DNA of 64,000 nt from Archegozetes longisetosus (lineage: Eukaryota > Arthropoda > Arachnida > Sarcoptiformes > Trhypochthoniidae), in contig JAEMBT020000002.1 of assembly GCA_018873245.2 (NCBI GenBank), positions 7,414,001 to 7,478,000 on the forward strand. The letters are read 5' to 3'. The notes beneath the pieces were generated by a model. That model was not told the DNA's origin and searched no databases. It worked only from the letters and a program-made list of their open reading frames with translations. Of this stretch, positions 51,264 to 62,500 are shown piece after piece; within the stretch, counting starts at the first letter, position 1; every line of letters begins with the position of its first letter. The position numbers were made by a program, and so were the translations under genes.

Positions 51264-52392
51264 GTTGTATTGGGGTAAGATAAAGTGTTTATTAGTCAAA
51301 GAAGTTTGACAAACCCTGGCTATCAATTATATAAGATATAATTATTTGTTATTATTGATACATTAATGCATATGTGGGGACCCCCCTCCGCCCCACTTAA
51401 CATCCCTAAAGTAAGACCGAGCTTGTCTTAGCTGGTAGTTATCCAATGTGACTGACCGCAAATCTGCTTCAGTCAATTGTGGGAGCTCAAGATTTTCTTC
51501 TAAGTCCCCATCGATTGACATCCATTGAGCAGATTTGCGATTGAGGTTTTCGGCGGCGACAAGTGACGCGAGTGGGTTTGCTTGGTTGAGCTGTGATTTC
51601 ATAAAAGCAGATTTTTCAGCTCCATCCCCCGTATGAATGGCAGAATGAAATTCATTATTTTATAAATTGACTTTTCAACTGATCTATATGTATTTTTTAA
51701 CGCTGACTCCGAATATGAAATCCAAATTTTTTATATCGAATACTTTTCGAGATATTCGACTTTAAATATTTTATATCGAATTTTTTCACCTTAAGATTTT
51801 TTATTATATGATATATTGTTTCGATGTAGAACTTAACACTGATTACAATTATGAAACCCGTTTATCGATATCTATAATATCCTTAGAGAAAATTGAAGAT
51901 TCATTTTAAACGTTTACTTTAAGGACATCTAGCGGATAAACTATAAGTTATACAGAGGTGGGCCCATTGACAATTTTGATAAGGGTGGTGACCTCTATTA
52001 AAATATATCGTGAGATCCAGGATGTATGGATAGCCAGAATCCAATAGACTTGTTTTCATCGTTCTTTGAAAGTTTTTCTAAATCTCAATTTGGCTTCAAA
52101 TTAAGATTCCTCTATAATTTTAGAGAGAATGGTTGATGAATATAAGGTTTTATTCAGTTTAATATATATTCTTTTGATGGAATGTCTTGAGATTTGAAAA
52201 ATGACGCTAGAACATGCCAATACCATTTTAGAGGTGCGAAGGCAAAATAATACTGTGATTCTATCAGTGATCTATAAATTTAATTTTAATTAACAATAAC
52301 TATTTAATCATTTGTAGAAATTTCTTAGATTTTTATTGAGTAGTTTTGAGATTATGAATTTTAGACATTTTTTCGCCGTTTATTCCGCACAC
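51264..52392. other. Rest of the insertion in POLDIP2 copy 2, origin unknown
   Basis: Absent from copy 1. 51363-51602 (minus) is a 79-codon open frame of higher GC with LTEADLRSVTLDNYQLRQAR, reminiscent of transposase-associated segments but not assignable. The remainder is AT-rich with no recognised feature. It may be more of the same composite insertion as the hAT remnant. Confidence 0.5.
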
Positions 52393-52724
52393 ATTATTCT
52401 TATGGTTGGCGTCCCTATCGTAAACTCTTGCCATCCATGGGAATAGAGTTACGCCATGATATCCGAAGAGCCGATACAGAAAGAGTTGCTCAGATTCGTA
52501 TATGCCCTCAATTTCGGTGCCTCTGGTCTTCCGACTTCTGCCAACCTATTAATAAAAGCTATTTGATACATCAAATGACAAGTAATGTCACCCAGCCGGT
52601 TCGGTCGAACTGGTTGTTGATAATGTAACGAAATGCGGAACCAGTTGATTTCGCCTGTGTGAGTGTATGTGTATTTGTTTTTGAAATAACTATATAAATA
52701 TATAACCTTTCAATTTATCTAACG

Positions 52725-55503
52725 ATGAAACGACAGATCAATATTGCTAACTTTTTTAGTAATAGGCCTAAGCAACCTAAACATAATAATGTGAATAACT
52801 CTGAAAATACTAAAGAATCAGTCATCTATATCCGAAGCATCAGATCACTATTCAACAAATTCAGAAACAGTAGTTTTCAATACTGAAAATGGTTTGTCAA
52901 TTTCGTCAGAAAAGCAACACGAATATCTCATGAATAAGTGATCGTGGTTAATAATCGCACAATGTAACACTGTTGGTTGCAAAGTGTGTGCTCAACTAAC
53001 GTCTTTGAATGTAGAAAGCCATAAGCACTTTCATCTGTCATCAGAATGGAGAAATGCAAGTTGTTGCATATGGTTCGACTAAAGAATTTCAGCAAGCATC
53101 CATGCTTAAGAAACTTAATGAACATGCATTATCAATATCCAATGGCAAAGCTGTGCAAATATTAGAAGAGTCTAACAAATGTTGATAAAGCTAATAAAAA
53201 AATTTATATTCAATCATTCATATTTTTAACACATTCTACAGTCTAAAAAACGTAACCGACCAATGATGGATATAATAGAATTGCAGAAGAACGGAATAGA
53301 TATAGGGTTTTCTTTAAAATCAAGACAAACTGTTATGTCCATTGAAGAAAAAACCAAAGAGCTAAGAAATCAAGTTTTGCGAAAATAATCGAACGAAAAA
53401 GCTAGATTTGTATCATTATAGATGAAGCAACCATAATTTCTAAAAAGAGTGTTTTGATAATTCTCTTAACATATAATATTGACAGTTTTGAGGAACCAGT
53501 GAATTTATTTGTGGATTTAAAAGAACTAACGAGGGAAGTTCGGGACTATGTAATCGATTTCAAAAATATTTTTATGGCATAAATAACATGTCATATGATG
53601 TTCGAAAAGGCATGTAAAAAAGGCTGACCGCTAGACACTTACGAGTTATGACCACTCAAAAGGTGATTTTCTATGGCTTATTACTATTGATTCCTATGTA
53701 TTTTGCTTATCAAAATGTACTCTAATTCAGTCAAATTACTCAATGGATGGCAACAATATTGTTAATAATGAAAAACTTCATGAAATTTTGAACAAATAAA
53801 AAGATAATCTGAAATTTCATATCTAAAAGTAAGTTTCTATATATCGATAGCTCTAATTTTTCGTATCTATCATGAATTTTAAATTCAATGGATTTCTAAA
53901 ACAAAATTTAAGAGATAAGATAAATGCGAAAATTTAGATCTACTGATATATAGAAACTTACTTTTAAGTATAAAACTTCAGATTATTCTTTTTTGTTCAA
54001 AATGGCTTGAACTTTTTCCTTATTAACGATATAATTGCCATTCATTGAGTAATTTGACTGAATTAGAGCACATATATGATAGGCAAAATACATAGGAATC
54101 AATAGAAATAAGCCATAGGAAATCACTTTTTGAGTGGTCATAACTTATAAGTGTCTAGCGGTCAGCCTTTTTTATATGCCTTTTCGGACATCATATGACA
54201 TGTTATTAATACCATAAAAATATATTTGAAATCGGTTATTACATAGTCCCGAACTTCCCTCGTAAGTTCAACAGATTCAGATATGGTCTTTGAGACTTTA
54301 CTTTCTACTTTGGAAGCACATGGATTTACTGAGTGTTTTAAATTGGTTTTGCGCTGACGGAGCTAGTAAGATTTTAGATCGCAAGTCAGGAGTCTCGGCT
54401 CGGTTACTAACTAAATTTTCTGGATCGACAATTTGGCACTGCTTAAGCCATAAAATTCAACTGGCATCGGACGATGCAATTAAGTCAGTGTCTCAAGTCA
54501 ACCATTTCAGAATATTTCTCGAAAAAATTTACTGTTTTATCATGCTTCTAATAAAAATCAAATAGAGCTGAATAGCATAGCTCAAGACTTAGAAATAAAA
54601 ATAAAATTGGCCGAGTTTTAGGTCCTCGATGGGTAACATGCAGTGCTAGAGCGAGATGTGGCAAGCATATCCAGCACTTCTTGGCCATTTTTCAAAAAAT
54701 AATCTTGTTGGAATGAAAAAGAAAATGGAAGATATAAGTTTCATAGGAGACCTTGCTCTTATGCTAGATGTATTAGAAGAACTATCTCTACCCCCACTTG
54801 CTTTGCAAAGTCAAGATATGACATTAGTGAATAGTGAAAGCAGATCGCTTAATACGAAGATGCATAAGAGCTCTTCACTTATTGAAAGAAAACAAAGGGA
54901 AATATGAAAGACTTGTACTTATGATTATCAAATCAGACTCATAGAAACATTTGATTTATTTCAAATAAAAAACATAGGATTTCCACGAGCCCGGTTGATC
55001 CAAAGCGTTATCGACAATATGAACAGTAGACTGCTGAACGACGAAAACGAATCTTATAAAAACATATTGTCAATATTTAACTTACTGGAGCCTACAAACT
55101 GACCAAAAGATATTGTACTCTCTCCGTGGTTGGACTGGCAGACGAAACTTGAATAATTAAGTAAAATGATAAAATTTACAATTCCCATTGATGATTTTCG
55201 AGACTTGTTAGGTGAAAGAGATTTACCTAACACCCAGATTCCCAAAAATATTGAAGCTAGAAAAATTATGGAGTTTATCGTTATCAGTTCTGCAGAAGTT
55301 GAAGGGGCTTTCAACTTATGAATAATATGGTTACTAGCAAAAGAAATGCACTGCTTGTAGAGATTATTTTTCATCTTATGACAGTCAAACTTCTTGGAAA
55401 ACCTATCTCTGATTGGAATGCAACACCGATTGTCAAATCATGGTTAAAACAGAAACATCATACGGCAGACGACACGAGAATCAAGAATATTCACAGAACC
55501 TGA
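52725..55503 (+). pseudogene. Defective hAT transposase, KIAA1586-like
   Basis: Starts as MKRQINIANFFSNRP at 52725, a typical N-terminus of this group. Later pieces in shifting frames: SLIDEATIISKKSVLI near 53415, ADGASKILDRKSGVSARL and WHCLSHKIQLASDDAIK at 54355-54485, and the C-terminal SSAEVEGAFNLMNNMVTSKR at about 55288-55345. These match hAT transposases such as those related to KIAA1586. Several stops and frameshifts plus the insertion at 53529 prevent translation. Confidence 0.85.
53529..54262. mobile_element. Foldback MITE nested in the hAT transposase
   Basis: 734 bp with long inverted arms: ACGAGGGAAGTTCGGGACTA at the left is mirrored at the right end. Arms of about 300 bp on each side diverge slightly. 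TA at both borders (53527-53528, 54263-54264). Reading across its borders, the host transposase frame continues, which supports the limits given. Confidence 0.9.
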
Positions 55504-55827
55504 TGGCCATTTGGAGTCTCTTTTAACTTTATGTTTGTACCTTTGCAAGTCATTGATAGAACAATTTTATCTCTTATATTTAAATAAAACTAACATTAGT
55601 AATTCGTAAAACTATGAAATTGGCGATTAAAAGGAACCGGTTATTAATAGATTGAAATAACACCAATGCAAATGACATCATGTTATGTGAGACCTGATTA
55701 AGTGCTGTGAATGACGCGAACACATCTTCGACACATTGAAAGGCATCAAAATGAATGGTTCGAATAATTGGGAAGAAATGCGAATTTGTTTCAATAGACA
55801 AATCGACATCATTTTCGTCGGTATCAT

Positions 55828-57448
55828 GTCTTAAAACTGTGTTTATTTATTTCATCATCAATTCAATAAAATGGCACTAATTTATGACTTTCAAGTGTAA
55901 CAGATGGCGATATCTTACAACTACTCCTCAACTTTCACAACGTTTAAGCTTTAATTCAATTCAATTGTTATCATTTCAATTATAAATAGTTTTCAAACTT
56001 TTTGATTAATTATTCCGATGAAGAAAATAATAAATGACAGCAGTTATAAAACATTTACTTATAGTTTAGGTCACTTAAGAACTAATTCAAATGTAATATA
56101 TTTGAGAACACTTTAAGTCTATTTATAAGTATTGAGTTTGTTGAAGAGGAGAACCGGAAGTGTCTGTCACTCATAATCGAAATCTGTTGCTTCAAATAAA
56201 AAACTTGTATTATTTGTGTAAATGCCACACGTTTTACCTAATAATCGTTACAAATAGGTTAAAAATAAATCTCAATTCAAGTTCAAAACTATTACAAAAC
56301 AAGTTTTGATCGATTATGTACAGTATTGTAATTTATTTTTGAGACGCCCTATACAACTCTCATTAATTCCTTAGTTAAATAATATGTACTTTAATGACCT
56401 GCACTATTCATATCAAACTTTCAACTTATGGAAACTTTGATTTTCATTAAAAGAGTATCTATCAAAACACGTACTTTTCATAAACGAACAATGACTTTAA
56501 TATTGAATTAAAGAGCTCGAATTGCTTGAATGAAAACTTTGAACAGCTAATTGCTATCAAGAAATATTGTATAAAACGATGTGCGGCTTACTTGAGATTT
56601 ATATGTGCATAAATGAATTCTTGTTTAATACTTATTGAATTGAGAAAAGTTATATTTTTACTATTAATATAAGTTGTACGAAAGATTGCATACAGTGTCT
56701 AAAAATGAAATCTCAACATTATACAACTTTAATCGAAATGAATGTGGTGCGCGTGATAATTTGATAATTTGATACTTTGTGAACCCACTCTCATCTTATC
56801 ACTTCGCTGCTAATGTACTGTATTGTATGTATAACTTTTGCATGACTTAATCATATAAAATAACTTTAAGATACAAATCTCATTGTTTAGAGTTTTATTA
56901 ATCTGGATTTTAATACTCGAATAAGTTTTTGTGTATATATTCAATCGAAAGAGTAAAACATTTGATTGTAAAGAAAAGTTTGAGTTATACAATAGAATAA
57001 ATTATGACCACAGACCATAGACCTAAATTATGACCAAGTTAGGAAGGTGTAAGAATTTTTTGTAAGTTATGAAACATTCCCGTCGATATATCATATGAAT
57101 AAAGATAAACATTTGATTAATCATACCATTATTTCTATTAATCAATAAAAAGTATAGGGCATGTCTGAAAACTTATAAAAAACTTACATTTTCCCAACTA
57201 TATTCATGACAAAATATAAGTTTGGATTTGATGGCTTATAAGTTGAAAGTTAAAGTATTGCTTATCAATTCTGTAGTGAAATTAAAAGTAAGAAAATTGA
57301 TTATCAGAGTGAGAGTACTCCAAAAGATTAACATTGCAAGTTAGGTTAGATTTGGTTGGGCTAGGTTAGGTTAGGTTGGATTAGGTCGGGATAGGTTATG
57401 AGATGTTAGATTGTAAAAAGAGGTATTGAAAAACCAGTATTTTTGATG
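55828..57448. other. Spacer between POLDIP2 and TANGO2, copy 2
   Basis: Matches 42088-43681 with few differences, including a roughly 20-bp local duplication near 57010-57040. No gene. Contains the second TTAGG-like tract. Confidence 0.7.
57337..57400. repeat. Degenerate (TTAGG)-like tract, copy 2
   Basis: Same sequence as 43571-43630, carried along by the duplication. Confidence 0.7.
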
Positions 57449-59586
57449 CTATAGCCGTGAATGAAAAGGTGTATTGTTATGTTGTAAATTGAATGTAAGT
57501 CTAGTGTTGATCCAATCACTATGGTTTATTTGTTGAATAGGTTCTTGCATAGTTCTCTCAACATAATCAACATTCCCTTTTGCATCAATCAAAATAATTG
57601 ATTGAGTCCTACGTTATAGATAAACAAAATTAATGTAAGCACTACTCATATAGTATTAGTAAGGTATTGCTAATTCATGCCTCGATCCAAACAACAGATT
57701 AGGCATTTTCACGTAAACTGAGCTCAACTTTCTTAAGTGTTCTTCATTAAGTCCATGCCCATCCTCAAGTAGTTGATTGTCTGGAAAGTATCTGTTATAA
57801 TATTTTAATTGTTAACTACATTTCAACAATATGATCAAAATCTCGTGGTGAAACTAGTAATTATCGAGAGTGTACAAGTACCCCAACTCAAATCTGTCGC
57901 TAACTTCATTCAAAAACTTTTATATTTTTCAATAAGAAATTTTCTTAATTTCTTATGATGACTACGAAAGAATAAGGTAAAAATACTGAATAATTGAATT
58001 TTATAGGTAATATACAATAGGTTTTAAGTCAATCGGAAAAGTGTTTATTCAATTTGAAACTATGCACCTACAATCGAAATTTTCTAGCTTCACCACTACC
58101 TTTAAGGGTAGAGCTCACTCTCTATCTTCAGTCATCATTGTGAAGAGTCGATTGACAAGGTTTTCTTTATTTTTAGTTTTGTTATTTTTGACTAAAATTT
58201 CAGTAAACCTTCTTTTGGAGATTTGAACCTTTTTCCAGGGCTCGTTTGGTAAACTATTTCCAAACACAAATACTCCTACGATTTTCAATTAAATATTGAT
58301 GAATTAAGAAAATTTAGCTGAACAATCTCTAAAATTGTAACCTGGATCTAGAAGACGAGGTCGAAGACTTTGATCCAAATTTGTGAAATAAGAGGCTACA
58401 ACGTGATTATTTGGTTGTCTAAACATTTAAATTAAACGTCAATTTTACCAGTCAAACAGGAAAACATAAGAAAAATATAGAAAGCTGTGAAATTCTACAT
58501 AGAATATTAGAAATATTATTCTATGCTTCAATAATTACAAAAATACAAACTTTATATCAATTGTAACTAAAATAAATCCATCGAAATCGTTCGATTGCAT
58601 CGCAATATTGTTCAAATAAGTAAATCCATCGCAATCGTTTAATAAATAATTAACACAAAGAAATCCTAAAAGAAGTCTTTGTTAGTGAAGTACTTAAAAG
58701 CTTAATAATTATTGATAACAAAAGATAAACTTGGTTATTATGTCAACCTCCTCGTCACACACATTCACTTGTTTCAAAATTTGGTTTTTAATATGTTTTG
58801 ATTACTATATTAAGTATTCTATAAGTTTGTTAAAATGTCATACATTTTAGTCTGATGTAAAGTATTACACGACAATTGATCACCTTCGGTTACTATAGAG
58901 AATTATGAAGTGTTTAAGTGTAATTAATGTAAAGCATTACTGATTGAGTGTGGATTAGTTATGATGGTTAGACAGTATATCATATAGACCTTAGAATTAC
59001 TGAAAGTTATTTTTTAGTAAAATGATACTTAGAGCTTATCTTACAAGTTTGACAAAAGAGCTGCGAGTTTCAGTTAGATATGAATTATTAAAAGAGATTA
59101 AAAAGTAGTTGACGACAAGTATGAGTAGACATTAATAATGGATGTTATTCTAAATACCTCTTGGCTTTCTTTTTTCAATAGTCTGATCTAATGGCTTGAG
59201 AACATTCAATAGAGCCGCAACTTTACCACTTGTATTCATAGCAAGCCATGTTCCACCTTCTTTTCCTGTTTCGTAGTCCATACCTGAAATCGTATTTCAT
59301 ATCGATTTAATATTTTTTATTACAGTTGTTGAAGAATTTATTTAAAATTCAAATACTTCTAAAATAAGTTCAGTAACAGAAGTTCGATGATATTCGAAAA
59401 AACAGACATGAATAAGAAATTGGAGAGAAATATGTGAAACTTACCTCCAACAACATTAGGATGTTGTTCCCAAAAGTGACACTGGCGACTTGGACGCAGA
59501 AAAAATTCATCTCTAATACTTGCAATTACCAGGCAATATTCGTCGTGACGAGGATTGGGATTTGTAAAAATGAATAACATGCACAT
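57449..59586 (-). CDS. TANGO2: TANGO2, copy 2, 7 exons, about 295 aa
   Basis: Exons on the minus strand: 59586-59445, 59283-59158, 58665-58551, 58418-58342, 58275-58119, 57791-57681, 57608-57449, each the same length as in copy 1. All frames are open, with scattered substitutions, for example [10 protein letters not shown] against [10 protein letters not shown] and a run of changes around [15 protein letters not shown]. The last intron is 72 bp, has the GC donor and lacks the transposon, so this copy is the better candidate for normal expression. The IRDE variant of the NRDE motif is shared. The third exon ([18 protein letters not shown]) is divergent but fits the family GELVTHFL region and is required by phase. 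Confidence 0.93.
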
Positions 59587-62500
59587 CTTTACATTTATTT
59601 AACATTTGTTTTACATTTCAATCATAACTTCAGCAATGATTTGAGTGAAAGTAATTTCTGATTTGATTATGTACAATTTAAATATGGGGCAGTTTAACAA
59701 AAGTTAAGCCTACTATTTCTAATAGCTGACAAGTTTTTACAACATCTCTCTATGAATTTAATATAAAAAGAACTCTTTTGTACAAATGAATAGCATTTGT
59801 ACTTCCTTATGCTTGAATTAGAAAAATATTGACTCACAGTTTAGATAGGCTTTACTTTTACTTTCTGCTGCTCATTGATTCAGTGATTCAGTGATGCTAG
59901 AATGCACATTAACTTATTAATTGCTTCAGCTAAAAGTCTTGCTTAATAATTCCTTCCAACAATACATTCAATTGATTGAGTCAACAAATACACTCTTAAA
60001 ATAAACTTTTGTCTAACTTGATAAGTAAAACAATTACGATTGATGAAAGTTAGATGAATGTTAGATAAAAGTAGGCCAAAAGGGAATACAGTCTACTTTT
60101 GGATAATACTTGCAGGAAAAATGATAAGTCACTTTCTCATTAATAGCTCCACTTCAATAGCGACTAACGTATTAGATCTCATCTTGTTTATAGACCCAAT
60201 CTTGTTTATGCAAACTACTAAAAAATAAACGCAAGTCAACACACTTGGACTACTTTCACTTTCGATTCAATTACTTAATTTCAACTCTTTCTTTATGTCT
60301 CTATCTTAATGGATTTCAGTTTCTTCCTAAGGATTTGTCCGATGTAGAAAATAAAATTGATTTCTTATTAAGTATTAGTGGAAAAAATGATATCTTTTAA
60401 CCATTTGATTTCTATCTGGCATGAAACCATCTTTTTCGTTAAGTGCATCGTTCTCGTATTTAAGTCTAAGTATTTAAGACCTTAAAACATAGGTATTTTT
60501 GGACAAAGGCACTACTCATATCCTGAAATTTTTGAAAAAGTTCCCAGAAGAACCTCATCTTAAGACAAATTTCATAGAACTGATTAAAATAGACTTCTAT
60601 ATTATCCAATAGTCAGTTCTATAAAAGTGAGTAAAATTTATTCTTAAGCCTGATATTATATTTTGGATTACTTAATAATTCTATTCTCAGAATTGTTGCT
60701 TAAATCAACCTAAACTTAAATCTTTCAGCTCAAGCTCCTGACGAAGAATTAGTAAATCAATAAAAAGGCGAATCATTAGAGGAGAGAAACTTTTAGTATA
60801 TTGAGGTCACCACTACTTCTGTTATTTTAACTTCAATTAACTTATATACCGGTATATTATGAGTGAGTTTTGCTCAGTGTAATTAGAGATATATCTCGAG
60901 GCTTTGTCGACATGAATACAATAATTAAAGATTTGAATCTAAAACTGATTCTTTTTATCAGGTTTTCATTAAAACGTTAAAAAGTTTTTAGTTTTCTTTT
61001 ATTATTCCCCTAATGCAAATGATTTGAAAGTATGTTCTCATTATTAAGGTTTAGCGTTTGTGATCATTAGCTTGAGTAGAGAAAAACTAAAATTTCGATT
61101 GAAGTTCAGGTTTGCAAAGTAGGAAAGAATAATGAAGCAAATATTTAAGAGTTGTTAAATCTGCTTGTATTAATTATGAGATGCATAAAATTGATTTTAG
61201 CGACGTTTTACGTTTTTTTTAACACTCCATCGCTATCATAACGACTTTCAGAGTGTTCTTCGAGGAATTTATTGTGTTAATGAATTTCAGTAACTAATGT
61301 TATCTGAGAGTAAACTTAATTTCGGAAATTATGCAAAACAGTGTTTACGTGAAGTAAAAGTAATTGAAAAATGATTTTTTGCAAATAAACTTAAGGGTGG
61401 CGTTGATGAATAGACGAAACAGTGATAAATTAGTTGAAAGAGTTTGAATTTTGATTAGTTCAAATTTCAGTATAAGTAGTGTTGGAGCGAAGGTCGTGAT
61501 GGATCGATAGTGAAAAATCAATTGAAGTGCTGTAGGATTGAATGGAGAGATAAGTAACTTAATAGAGAGTACAGATCATAGAACACAATCAATGACTTAT
61601 AGGAAAACATCCGAATAGCTGTTAACAAAGATAATTCATTCTTCTTCAACAAACAGCTAACATATTCTGGCCGTTAATTACTTTTGTTTGATATGAAAGT
61701 TTCTAAACCAAAATTGTCATCATATCCATTTGGAGTTAATTTCAAATTGTATTCATTATTATTGAAATGAGAATAAGATGTGAAGAAATTGATTCCCAAA
61801 TTGAATTTACATAAGTTTATTCTTCGGTGTTAAGTCAACAAATAATTTGATTATGAATAAAACACTTTGGGCTAAAATCTTGTAAGAATATTCTGAGAAT
61901 CTTGTGAGAATATTCTCTATGGTATTTTGGAATAAAAATCTTTCTTCCATACAACAAATGTTTCATTCATTCAATTATTTAATGTAGTAATTGAAAAAAT
62001 ATTTTTTAGAAACCTCCAGATCAAAAATGCATTTAATTAAACTCTGCTAGATTTCGAAACAAAGGAATCTACAAAATTTATTAGATTAGAATCAAATAAT
62101 AATGTTAATTGTAATGAAATTGTTGCAAAGCTTGATTCAACTCTACTTTGGACAAACGGTGTCAGACGTCAAATGAACGAAAAGATAACAACAAATTTTA
62201 GTGTCAGTCCAAAATTGGATTCTCAGTCTGGTTTCTGGTCCTCATAGGATGTATTTGCAAAACATGTATGATTTAAAACTGATAGTAAAACAAGTAGACG
62301 ACCAGCCCGAAGCTTGTGCTTCAAATGATTTGTTTGGTCTCATGTGTTTTCGGTCATTTGGCTTGATCAATATTTATAACTTGCAATATAACCAAAGTAA
62401 AATTTAAAAATAAACATATATCACATCAATTCAACAGAATTTCAGATCGAGCTCTCAAGATATTAGACTTTAGAATGCTCTCGACAACGTATACAATAGT

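Larger units (their letters stand above)
52581..55669 (+). mobile_element. hAT-superfamily element (KIAA1586/ZMYM6-like), 3.1 kb
   Basis: Flanked by the 8-bp duplication AAATGACA (52573-52580 and 55670-55677); a preceding C also matches, so one border is uncertain by a base. Copy 1 has the unoccupied site AAATAACA at 41930-41937, inside the 51-bp POLDIP2 intron 1. Both ends contain a CCGGTTC motif in inverted orientation. It encodes a broken transposase and carries a nested foldback element. Confidence 0.9.
48526..55827 (-). pseudogene. POLDIP2: POLDIP2, copy 2, decayed
   Basis: Exon equivalents on the minus strand: 1 at 55827-55694, 2 at 52545 to about 52393, 3 at about 50173-50093, 4 at 49220-48879, 5 at 48787-48662, 6 at 48605-48526. 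The duplication breakpoint removed exon 7. Exon 2 has a 1-bp deletion (CCCTCAATTT at about 52505, against CCCTCCAATTT in copy 1), shifting the frame to a stop. Exon 3 lost its 5' part to the insertion at 50175. Exon 4 opens with CGA ATA TAG, a stop. Intron 1 holds a 3.1-kb hAT element. Exon 1 stays open but has changed residues. No full protein is possible. Confidence 0.95.
48467..59989. repeat. Tandem duplication, copy 2 (POLDIP2-TANGO2 unit with insertions)
   Basis: Starts at TTATCATTCGTAAGAG, equivalent to 40493, and ends at GTCAACAAA (59980-59988), equivalent to 48458-48466. Expanded to 11.5 kb by three insertions: the foldback MITE at 49411, the hAT remnant at 50175, and the hAT element at 52581. 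Confidence 0.95.

Noticed and set aside
55580-55801. A 73-codon minus-strand frame (HFFPIIRTIHFDAFQCVEDV), with a sister frame at 41954-42065, looked like a conserved exon of a third gene
   Set aside because: Splice phase to POLDIP2 exon 2 requires a different frame of the same DNA, which gives an ATG-started basic leader ending SRHSQH or SWRHSQH. The frame is kept in both copies only because the block is duplicated.
62201-62407. 68-codon ORF in the right flank
   Set aside because: No recognisable family, no splice partners, AT-rich neighbourhood.
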